A stretch of 64,000 nucleotides of DNA, taken from positions 5,143,219 through 5,207,218 of the forward strand of contig RQOL01000828.1 of the NCBI GenBank assembly GCA_013076295.1. Reading direction: 5' to 3'. The translations under genes were made by a program, and so were the position numbers. This stretch comes from Sanderia malayensis (Eukaryota; Cnidaria; Scyphozoa; Semaeostomeae; Pelagiidae). Below the pieces are notes generated by a model. It ran no database searches. It was not told the DNA's origin and was given only the letters and a program-made list of their open reading frames with translations. This document shows positions 39,303 through 49,972 of this stretch, one piece after another. Positions within the stretch are counted from its first letter, which is position 1; each line of letters begins with the position of its first letter.

Positions 39303-39558
39303 ACGTAAATCCTCGAATAAGCCCCCGGGGGCTTATTTACAAAAGCGAAATTTTAATCTGAGTTCAATTTCAAGCAAACGATGTAGCCAATTAATAAAGT
39401 TATTGACTTGAACTTGCTGTTATTTGCAATACATTCACTAAACAACTTCAATGTCTCAATACTTGGGCTCAATATCCTTGCAAATGATTATCAGGGTGGG
39501 GGCTTATTCGAGCGGAGGGCTTCTTCGAAGGTGGGGGCTTATTCGAGGATTTACGGTA
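39303..39558. mobile_element. MITE with CGTAAATCCTCGAATAAGC ends
   Basis: Left end CGTAAATCCTCGAATAAGCC with the CCCCCGGGGGC palindrome; right end GGGGCTTATTCGAGGATTTACG. The 256-bp body is related to that at 41051-41294 (shared GCAATACATTCACTAAAC and AATGTCT blocks). Confidence 0.8.
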
Positions 39559-40062
39559 TAGTCAACTCTGTCTAATTCGAACTCGTGTAATTCGAACTTT
39601 CACTAATTCGAGCCAAATTCTGTGGTCCTTGATAAATTCCTAGCAAACCCTTATACAAAAACCTTTATAACTCGAGCCTCTGTAATTCGAACTTTTTGTA
39701 ATTCGACCATATTTTTTGTCCTGTCAGAAAAAACCCTCTGTAATTCAAACATTGCGTCAATCTCAGTTAATTACCTGATGACATAACTTCTTGATTTTTG
39801 CTCTGATCTCTGGCAAGCCCATTGAAGCTTGCCTCTAGACAAAGGCAGTAATGGACGCTTTGCAAAACAATTTTCTGCGTTGTTACTAGTCCATAACAAA
39901 CGTCATAAAAATATAGTTTATGGCCATAAAACGGAGATATGGGGGTAACTAGGGGTAAAATGTGGCACTTACATGAAAACTCGTATAATTCAAACTTTCT
40001 GTAGCTAATTCGAAAAATTTGGATTCCCCCATAAAGTTCGAATTAGACAGAGTTGACTGTAG
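39559..40062. mobile_element. 504-bp TIR element abutting the preceding MITE
   Basis: Ends AGTCAACTCTGTCTAATTCG and CGAATTAGACAGAGTTGACT are perfect inverted repeats. The interior contains several further AATTCGAAC-type units. The same AGTCAACTCTG terminus occurs inside both arms of the big palindrome (about 19,647 and its mirror), so this is a separate family that inserts into or next to other elements. Confidence 0.8.
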
Positions 40063-40659
40063 TCAATGGGTCAAATGGTCAAAGCGATATTTCTCCTCCA
40101 AATAACGTAAGTATAGCATAACACGTCACATACGCTCCTGCGCAATACCAATAAGAATGCATAGAACGCCGCTGCGCATGCCAACAACCTTTCTCTTTCG
40201 CGTTACTTAACCCTAACCATAAGGCTCATGCCTCAGCGAGATGCATTAGCGACAGCGTCAAGTGAAATCCGCTCCGGTGCAGTACCAATATCTATGCCAC
40301 TACTCCGCTGACCATTTTTCTCCTCCGCATAAAGTAACCCTAACTATAACCCTAAAACTAATGCTTGAGCGGCTCAATTTTCGAATGGGCAGGGAGGCTT
40401 ATTCGAGGGGGAGGCTAATTTAGCAGTGGTGGTGGGTGGGGGCTTATTCAAGGATTTACGATAATTAGGATCTGTGCAATGTATACTTACTACAAAGAAA
40501 ATTCTACTCATGATACATTCTGCACCAGCTCTCTTGTGTTGCCAGACAGCTTCCATTGATCTAGATGCTACTCTTCTGTTATTTGTTATTAGCTTCTACT
40601 TCTCTGCCATGCCACAAGGGAAACTACTTCTTTGGCAACATCCCTTCTTGTCAATATCT

Positions 40660-40694
40660 CATTAGCATGTAAATATACATTTTACATGCTAATG
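40660..40694. repeat. 14-bp perfect hairpin
   Basis: CATTAGCATGTAAA at 40660-40673 is followed by a 7-nt loop and its exact reverse complement at 40681-40694. Confidence 0.65.
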
Positions 40695-41050
40695 TACATA
40701 TCATCAAAGTCCATGTACGTTGTGGCACCCGAAGCCATCCTTGTTTCATACCAGAGTTTTTTCTCCTCTTCCGTCCACAGTGGCTTTAGTTATTTCATCT
40801 TCGCTTTGGTACAAGATCATGCTATATCATTCTTTATTTTTTCGATATTCTGCATCCAAAACTGATCAAAATGTGAAAAACTTTTAAACTTTCTGAAAAC
40901 TGACCCTGAGTGAAACTTCTGCATGCAGGCCTTGGCCTCCAGCCTCATCTTGGTTCTTTGAATCTTTGAATCTTTTTCTTTGTCCACTTTGTCGTTTCGT
41001 GGTCGTTTCCGACAAGCACCGCTGCATCTTGTTTGCAAAAGATGCTAGTA

Positions 41051-41294
41051 ACCGTAAATCCTCGAATAAGCCCCCGGGAGCTTATTTGCAAAAACGAAAT
41101 TTTAGCTTGATTATTGTTCAATGTTAAGCAAAATAAAAGTTATAAGATGCAGCCAATCAATAAAGTTATTGGCTTAAACTTGCTGCTATTTGCAATACAT
41201 TCACTAAACAATTTCAATGTCTGGAAACTTGGGCTCAATATTATTCGAGGGGAGGGCTTATTCGAAGGTGGGGGCTTATTCGAGGGTTTACGGT
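41051..41294. mobile_element. MITE with ACCGTAAATCCTCG ends
   Basis: Left end ACCGTAAATCCTCGAATAAG, CCCCCGGGAGC palindrome next; right end GGGGCTTATTCGAGGGTTTACGGT. 244 bp, related to 39303-39558. Confidence 0.8.
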
Positions 41295-42035
41295 AAGTGT
41301 ATTACGCCCCGTTCAAGCTCTCGCAACATTTGAGCTTCAAAAATCCGAACTCAGGAACAAATTTTCGAGCGACTAATTCATAAAAACGTTTGTCAAAGCA
41401 ATGATGCATACTATCTGATTCAGAAAAGACATTTTGTTTGGCGTTTTGCTTGAAAGTTATGTATTTTATGAGGGGGTTACGAACACAATAAATTTGCTGA
41501 TTAAATTTCGATATGTTTATTTTCATGCCTTTACAGAAATGCTTCTATCTGAATCATTTTATCGCCTAGAATTCTCCATTGTTTGTGCCTTGCTTTCTGT
41601 ATTCAGTGTAACAGGTATCCCGTAGCTCAGATGGACACTAACGCACGCGAGTTTTATCTCATATCAAATATCCCACCAACCTTTCCTGCAAAGCAGATTG
41701 GCATCACTACAGATTTTATTTGTAAGGGGGTCGTTCGGTCGTGTCATGGAAAATTTAAGAATTAATGAAATTGAGGCAAATCATTTTTGTCCGATTTCTT
41801 AAATAGCAATGTTATAAGTTCCTGCAGTGAGCGGAATGTAATGAGTCTAGTGAACGACATGCGTTTAACAAAAGCCGGCATATTGTCTCAGCCTCGATTA
41901 CACTCCTCTCGCCTTTTGACTTTGTCGTCTTTTCCTTTCCAAGTGTGAGAAATGAAGAAGTGATCAGAATAAACCCTAGAAATCAATCAGTTGGTTACTT
42001 TCGGAAGTATGATGTTTATCCATTATAAAAATGTT

Positions 42036-42149
42036 ACAGTAAATGCTCCACCAACCCCCCTCTGTAATAAGCCCTCTTTAGTAACATGACAATTAAATAG
42101 GCCCGGGGCCCATCCAAACTGTTTAAGCTTAATGACAGCTTTTACGGTA
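42036..42149. mobile_element. short degenerate MITE
   Basis: Ends ACAGTAAATGCTCC and AGCTTTTACGGT, with AATAAGCCC and GGCCCGGGGCCC inside. Worn member of the same broad family. Confidence 0.5.
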
Positions 42150-42401
42150 GCTATTCAAAATTACGATAAAATAACCAAACCCAAAATCGAAATAAACATA
42201 TATGAAAATTCCCAAAAATCTTGCGTTAAAGCGCATTGTATTTATGTATTTACATCACGCCATGTAATGCTTCCCCATGTAATGAAGCTTCCACGGGTGT
42301 TTTGATATCTATTGTTTATCACAACAATGCCATTAAAGCATGGCAATAGCTGGTGAGTAAAGCAATGCAGTAATGGCAAGGGCAGGATTTTGCAAATGAT
42401 G

Positions 42402-45400
42402 TCAGCGAATCTTTGGTATTCTCGATTTTATCCTCAAGCAGGCCATTTTGAATCCCTGCGTCCGGGTTACGTACAATATTGGACTGAAAAATGCAGACAG
42501 CGATGCAAACAGGTTCGTTATCTCCAGCGCGTATTCAAGACCACCGTGTTTCTCCGACAGTTCCAACAGCAGAGTGACCAGAAACGGCATCCAACAAATC
42601 AACAATAGGCCTAGTACACCCAGCGCTGCATGCAGGGCTTTTCTATCGACACGTTTCTTCTTCGATACGACCATTGTAATGCGAACTTCTCGACTTGTGC
42701 CAGGCAGGATATTGACGCTTTTACTGCGGTCAGCAATGCCTGCTCCACGCCGCGGTTGCATTTTGAAGTCGTGATTCATGAAACGCCCTTTATCGGTCAC
42801 TGTAGCCGCCGTCTTGGCAAAATTGCCTTGCGCTTGCCGCCGGAATGCAGCAGTTTGCCTAATATCAAAGGGGTTTCCAGTTGCAGGCGACGGAGTGCGG
42901 TTGTGCAGTTGCCGCTCAAGCGGCGTGTTTCTCCTACCAAGCTGCTCGACACCACAGTCGCGATTCAACACAAGCGATGAAATTGCGTCAATTTCGTCAG
43001 CACAAAAAGCACTGGTAGCAGCGCCCAGGAAATGCGGCGTCAAGCTGAGCGGCGTTTCACTCATTCTCGCTAAGCCGTTGTCAACTTTTGGCGTGTTCAG
43101 TGACGTAAAACGGGTGAAAAAGGAACATGTGGAGAACTGTTGGTCATCTGTTGCATTGCTAATCGCACCAAGTCGATTTCTATTAGGCAGCAGGAAACGA
43201 CGATGAATAGGTGAGCTTGTGTTAAGTTTGACCCGTGAAAAGTACAAATTGGCCCACGAGTTCCTGCGAGAGCAGCCGATAACATCTTCTTCACCCATCG
43301 CATCGATGTACAAGTATTGTTCACTAAACGACCTCTTATTTCCATTCGTGTGAAACAGTCTCCTGAGAGTGGCCCTGTCTTCAACCTCATCCCAACCAAA
43401 ACTGATCGGACCAACACCATCCTCGCTATTGACGCTATTGAACAGACAGGAATTTCCGAAAGTCCTGTCGTTTATCATGCACGACATACTCCTCTTACCA
43501 AAAAAAGAGAACTCACTGCTTCTCCTGCGCATGTTACGATGTTTATGCGCCTCCTCCCCGTCAAAACTTCTGCTGCCAAATCTGTGAAAATGGCGCAAGT
43601 TTTCAAGAGTAGTCACATCTAATTCTTCAAACGAAGTCTCGTGGTGATGCCTGGTGTTATTTTCAATTTTGGAATCTATATACGACTTCTGGTCTTTTCT
43701 TTTTAAGTTTTTCAAGTAGTGCCGCCCTTTTGTAGGACCACTGCATGACAAATCCACAACGCAGAGCCTGTACGGTGACCGTTCAGAGCGCCAATTTTTT
43801 CCAGGTTGACTCACCGGTGCCTCTGTGAAACTCTGTTGCCTGCATGGAGCCGAGCTGGGTCTAATCGACATATCAAGACAATCTGAAACAGTCGTATCAT
43901 ACAAGGCGTTACCATGCCCAAGCACTGTTGCTGTGCAGTCCTTGCCAATAATACCACTGGCATCTCCACCCCTTTCTTCACATCGAGAAGCATCACTTCC
44001 AGTAATAGATTGGCAGCATCTGTTACCTTCAAGTCCATCATCCTTTGATTCTGTGGTAGAAAGATCAAAAACTCTTCTTGTGCTTACTGCAGTGCAGACT
44101 GGTGTGGCTGCGGTAGAAGAAGGCGTTTTTCTTTGATCAGATACTCCACCGTAGTGTCCTGAAGAGCAATTCTTCACAGTTGCCGAGTCCTTGTCGCGAT
44201 GCCCTTCCCTGCTGCTACCAATGGGCAGTGGTGGTTCATTCACAATGATTTCTGTTGTTGACGATGAGCGGAGAGAAAAGCGCTTGCTGGGTGGTTCAAA
44301 ATCGTCTGGTCTGTCATTAAGGCCTAGTGACAGCTCCGGTAAATTATTAAGTGGACCACATTGTGCGAGTGAAGTTCTATGATTCTCTTTATTATTTTCT
44401 TCCGAGGTAGAGATGCTTGGGGACATTGGTACAACTTGGATGCATTTAGACACGGTGGTCTCCACTGGGCTGTGAAAAGCCTTTGGCAATATCAGGTTGC
44501 ATGATGCGCATTCCTTGGACGACTGGCAGCTTGACAGAGCATCAGAAATGTGAGCACCATCATTCGTTATCACCACAGAATCATTACCAAAAAGTTGATT
44601 CAAACAAGTTGAATGCTGCAGCTTTCGAGCAGAAGAAACGGACAACTTGCATGTTGCATTTGAAGAGGATTCTTGTGTCCTCCGCTCTTAACAACAACAC
44701 CGTGCCTTACAGAGCACGGGTGTTCAAAGATGCGCTTTTTGGCATCGAGTCCATTCTTTTCTTTACTAGCAGTTGGATGAGAATCGCATATTTTTTCAAT
44801 AGCTTTCGAATGACTTCCCAAGGTGGCACTTCCGTCTACAATTTTATTAACCGTACTGCTTGTAATACCATGATTTTTTTCTGGTGTCTCGCGTTCTTGA
44901 GACTGGCTATTATTGGGCACAGGTACATGCATCCTGGAAATGGGAACTTCGACATCCATGTGGCCTTTGTCAGTATCGTTTTGTGCAGGTTGGCCTTTAC
45001 AATTTACTACACCGTTTAGAGTAGCATCTTGCGTCACCTTACCGTTAATATCCCCCCCTCCATGTATCCATTGGCACTTTGGCTTTTGTACTGCTTGACC
45101 TTTGAACCCAGGAGCATGCATCACGTGTTTGGCAACACCCTCACACGGAGAATCCAATGAAACGGCATCATTTGAGAATTGCCGGTTGTTGTTGGTGACA
45201 TCGTACTTCGACTCAACGACTCGCTGCCAAGCCTCTCTTCGACCGACAGGCCTAGCTTGCGGAGACCTTTCAAATGTACCTGGTACAGTCGGTCGGGCTC
45301 TCCTCAAATTGTTCCGTACCTCATTGACAATGACAACATAGGAACAGAAGAGAACGACTATGACCACAATCAGTGTCACACAGATCATCCGCAAGAAGCG

Positions 45401-46123
45401 ACGGCCGAGAATTCGATGCACCGGGCAGCTCGACACTGTTGACACTTGCGAACCTGTTGCAAGCGAAAACAAATCGCCCTCACTCGTGGCTACACCGATG
45501 ATGGCCGCGAGCAAGGCCAGCGCCCACACAAGCGCAATCAGGAAGGCACTCCGCAAAGGAGAAAGCAGCTCCTTGTAGTGAAACGGCCGTGTCACGGCGA
45601 TATATCGATCCAACGTAACCATCACCGTGTTTAACAGTGAGCTGAACATCGCCAACACGTAAAAAAACACAGATGCCGTACAAGATCCTTGCTGCAACAA
45701 CAACAACGATGACGAACCCTTGCTGGTGATGCGCACAAAGTGCATTTGATAAGGCAAAGTAAAAACAGCATAAATCAAATCAGCAATGAGCAAACTGCCG
45801 ATGTAGATACAACCTTGTGGCCGGGAGCTTTTAACTGCCAGCAGGACAAAGACAGCGACGAGATTGACGATGAGAATCAAAACAGATGTTAAAAGCATAA
45901 TAGAGAATAGACAAACCCTGGAGTAATCAGTCGCTCCACGATTTTCGTAGTCAGTGGCAGCTGATAGAGAATAACAGTGTGAGAAATTGCCCATTGTTTG
46001 ATTGGGTTGGTGGCTTGTGACGTTCAGAAGAAGGACAAGTGAGCAGTTGACTCCAACAGTTGACTGACCTCCTGATGTTGATCTACCATGATACATCGCG
46101 CGAGAAGATCGACTTGAAATCAT
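42402..46123 (-). CDS. rhodopsin-class GPCR with giant third intracellular loop, 2 exons
   Basis: Exon 1 (44711-46123) encodes TM1-TM5 and part of loop 3; exon 2 (42402-44615) encodes the rest of loop 3, TM6 and TM7. The two long frames differ. Removing a 95-nt intron (donor TCT|GTAAGG at 44710, acceptor GCTGCAG|CAT at 44616) joins them in phase, giving about 1208 aa. The start ATG at 46123 is followed by several N-glycosylation sequons. Class A marks are LLIADLIYAV in TM2, Cys148 before TM3, LDRYIAV at its end (DRY), a loop-2 Cys233, CWMPF in TM6 and SPILYV in TM7 (in place of NPxxY). Loop 3 runs from about residue 271 to 1130, is Ser/Thr/Asn-rich and has basic phosphorylation-like sites such as MRRRSSEFSF. 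The ligand is unknown. A sequencing indel instead of an intron cannot be excluded. Confidence 0.85.
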
Positions 46124-49100
46124 TATCCTACAATTCAACAAATAGATTTTCAAACATAATACGTAGTACAGTGAAAAGTCATGAATAGCCCAGCCTATTT
46201 GTCACAGTCATGGCATATGAATAAAATCATGAACGGGCTTTTAGTTCTCAAGGTCTAACTATATCAATACAGTAAAGACCCGCATGTAAGAACCAATGGA
46301 TTAAGAACCTTCAGGGCGATATTTCTGTTCAAAACAATAGAAGAAGCAAAAGCCTATTGTCTTGGAAAAATAGGCTGGATGGAAATTTACAGGTTCTTTC
46401 GTGCGGGCTTTTACTGTAACTAATAAACATCATGTCGGAATTTGATCACAACATAGCTGATAAACGATTTTACTTTAAGTGGAATGGCTTTTTTAATGGC
46501 AATTTGAACTTTTTTTTATAAGAAAGCTCTTTTAGCTCTCTTATAAGAAAGTGGGGCTCGGCTCGTAAAAAAGTTAAGAAAGTTCAGTACTGGGTTTTTA
46601 AAACATAAGAAAGTTGAAAAATTTAAATTCTCGTGTTTTCAAACGGAAATTACCCTACCAGGCAAATGTGAATTTCTTCAATACGGCAGTTCATGATAAG
46701 AAAGCATTGCACCTCTCGCGCATGCACAGAACTGATCAAATTACTCTAAGAAAGTCTTAATGTTGTAAACTATAATTGTTACCTTTATTTGACACCTATT
46801 TGTTTGCAGTATTGTTAAGTATGAGCGTGGTTGGCTGGTGCACCCGCTTGAAAGTGTGAAGGCGCGTGCCAATACATACTAGGGTCCCAGGTGCACAAGA
46901 ATGGAGCACCATGTCACCACGCTTGTTTTGATTATTATTGTGAACTCAAATAGAGTAAAGGAGAAGAGTAAAATGAGTCGAGTAAGAGTAGAGTAAGCAG
47001 TCTGTCAACCTCGGAGAGTTGAAGAGAAGACAAGTGGTACAGTGGCGGCCTTCGGGTCAGCCGTACCGCACCGCAAAAAGTTCGTTGTCTTTATTGCGTC
47101 AAACCTTAGCGGAATCAGCACCATCGCAAGCGAGACATCGCCTACCGAACTTCTGACTACCGTCCCCAGCTCTGGGGTGGAATTCATAGAGAAACACCCT
47201 ATGACATTAAGAAAGTTTTAACACTGAAATTCGGAAATACCTAAGAAAATTTGAGCTGAAAAAATACTTTCTTATAAAAAAAAACGTGTAGTCGGTTTCC
47301 TTTATTCGGGATTAAAATTACAATATTATTCTGAAATTGAGAATTTTTGGATGGGTCACACCCGAATCAAGATGAAAAAACTCGCGCGGATCAAAATAAA
47401 AAATTACAATCTTTTCTAAACAATAATCAACAAAATGCTTGTCATTCAATCAAGTCAATGAACTCCTTCTTGGAAATGCAGATTTTTGGATATTCCTTGG
47501 GCTAATGAAATATATAAGAAGAAATATCAATATTTAAAAAATCTTAAAAGAAAATTGGGTTCAAAGATAAATTGGAATGCGTCCTCGAAAAAGCAGAAAT
47601 AAAGATGCGCGACAGCAAAGAGCGGAAAATTATAATATTATAATTGTAAAAATATTTTTGAAGCTTGGTAAGAGCAATTTTGCTTATGATCAGCAATTCG
47701 TTAAAATATTCAACAGCCACAAAATTAGTTGCAGCTGTATAAGCAACATTTAAGTCAATCTTGAATGAAAGTAACTGCAGAAAAAATAAGAAATGTTTGT
47801 TCATTGAAAAGTGATAATAATAATTACCATATATATAAGTATAATTATTGCTATTATTATTCTCATGTATGTATAAGAATAATCATTCATTTGTAAGAAG
47901 TTCTAGTAGCCTCGCAAGTTGAGCACCATGAAAAGCATATACAATATCTTCAAAGAAATTCATAAAACTTGATTTGATTTTGCTGAATTGACTGATTCAG
48001 AACATGAAAAAAGTAAATGAGGCATGAGTGAAGGTTTTAGTTTTGAAATTTCACTTGATTGTATTTTAGATGTGATTTATCTGATGAATCTGATTGGCTC
48101 AGTTGAATCGGATATTCGATCTAAATTGAACCACGGTGGAAAAAACCTTTTGCTTTTGTGCAGTGCTTCTCTAGGGGTGACCTGCCGAGGGTAGGGTAGA
48201 CGGATTGCAGGTATGTCTGATAAAGGATTCTTGTATATGCCGAATGGGTTAAATCACATTCTGCAATAAACTCGAGTCTTGATCGCTTTATCCTTGCTCA
48301 AAATGACTAATCAAAACGTACCTGTTTATTGTTGCATGAAAATCTGGCCTATCCTTTCATTAATAGCACATTGTCTTTGAGAGAAACATCGCCATCTTTT
48401 TGAAGAAAGTGGAAATCGAGAACCTCTTTCTTCAATCCTTTTAATGAATTTAGTGAAGATTGTTCTTTATGAGATGAAGATTTGTCTACCTTCTACTTTT
48501 GACTTCTTCTTTCTTATCTGGTTCTTATTTTCCTTCCCACATCATTTCGCTTCTCACAAGCAGTGCTCTCTTGCCTTTTTCTTCAAGTCTTGCAAACTCC
48601 AAGGACAAATCAATAGAAGTGACCTGCTTGTGAACAGCCGGGAACGAAGATACTGAAACAACAAAACATGTTTATAAACAGATAACATGTGAATATTACA
48701 GCTGCACCATAGCTGCGTGCTTTTTAATAAGAAACTGGTGAATACAAGGAACGGGACCTAGAAGGGCCAAAATTTAAAAAACTTCAATGTTGGGCTCAAG
48801 CTTAATCAAAAAACTGTAAAATTTACTTCTCAAAAAAGAGTCTATCAACCCTAATTTGCACCAGACTTAGCTCTAACTTATTAGTGTGGTGTCAGCAAAT
48901 GTTAAGAATTTTTGTTTGGAAAATATTTTCGCGTCAATGAACGTCAATAAAAAATACAGACGAAGATAAAATGAAAATTGTACGTGTCTCCAGCATAATA
49001 GATTAGAATAAAGATTAGGTTATATAAAAACAGCACGCTATCCCGAAAAATCGGGCCTCAAAGGGACTGATCCGCATGCGATTGAAAAAGTGCGGACAAC

Positions 49101-49972
49101 GTTCAGGACTTTTACGGTACGGTACATGAAACAAAGACGAAGCTTATCAGCCACATTATTCAATCGTCTCTGGCGCGTCTAATGGGGCAAATCCAAGCAA
49201 TATCGTCTCAGAATAAAGCCAACAATAACCACCGTAATGAACGCAGGTCTCTTTGCAACGGATAGTTGAACTCATATCTTCGATCTTTTGTTGACATTAT
49301 TACTATTACTATTACTATCAAAAATATCACAGTCAAGGACTGAATGGTGGTAGAGTCTAATCATCCGCCAATTAAAACATCACATTTCTTCAACTTCATC
49401 TCTTTCTGGAAAGTCCATTTTAACTTTAAATGTAATGTTCTTTATGATGCTTTGCATATCCAACAAGCTGTTTGAGTTTGAGTCCAACATTTCAAGCATT
49501 TTAAACCGAAAAAGATGTACAGTAAAATGCAAGCTTCCACCTGCGACCCGGGCCATCAAATTCGGCTATGATTATCATATTAATGTTGCGATCCCGGTGT
49601 GACCTCAGTTGTCGGTCATGATATGGCTTTATCATCTTGCAAACAATGATAGAAAGTGAATGTGATCGATTTGCATTTCGAGGTCTCATGATGTTCGACA
49701 ATGAGTAAAGCTCGAATAATAATAACTGCGCAATCTTCAACAAATTTTGGCAAACAAGGTGAGATTAAATGGGTCAATTAAGATCGTAATTAAAGAAATG
49801 TGTCTAAAAAAAGAGAGTCTTCATGAAGAACGAGGGGGGCACAAAGTATATCATAGAATTCATGAACAGATGAACCATAATGCATATCGGGGAAATATTT
49901 TCAAAAAAAGAACCGTCATTATAACTTATCACCACTTTCATGAAAGCAATGTCAAATAATAAATATGACGGC
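46124..49972. other. intergenic between GPCR and glomulin
   Basis: About 3.8 kb. It holds an M1 MITE (46269-46417), TTCTTATAAGAAAG-type repeats (46,500-46,620 and 47,200-47,292), and a relatively GC-rich 46,800-47,190 stretch of unknown nature. No gene recognised; short frames at 48,444-48,656 and 49,501-49,743 have no support. Confidence 0.5.
46269..46417. mobile_element. about 150-bp MITE, family M1, copy 3 (opposite orientation)
   Basis: Begins ACAGTAAAGACCCGC and ends GCGGGCTTTTACTGT. Its interior is the reverse complement of copies 1 and 2 (AACAATAGAAGAAGCAAAAG, AAATTTACAGGTTCTT). It lies just upstream of the GPCR start. Confidence 0.82.

Larger units (their letters stand above)
38924..42401. 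other. transposon-rich interval between EHMT and the GPCR
   Basis: About 3.5 kb with no supported gene. It should contain the EHMT promoter near 38,930-39,250. Four pieces of inverted-repeat elements lie at 39303-39558, 39559-40062, 40382-40465 and 41051-41294, plus a degenerate one at 42036-42149. Open frames at 40,474-41,038 and 41,434-41,765 have no family similarity. Confidence 0.6.

Noticed and set aside
41625..41700. TAGCTCAGATGG, resembling a tRNA box A
   Set aside because: No box B, no acceptor stem and no anticodon arm nearby; at most a SINE relic.
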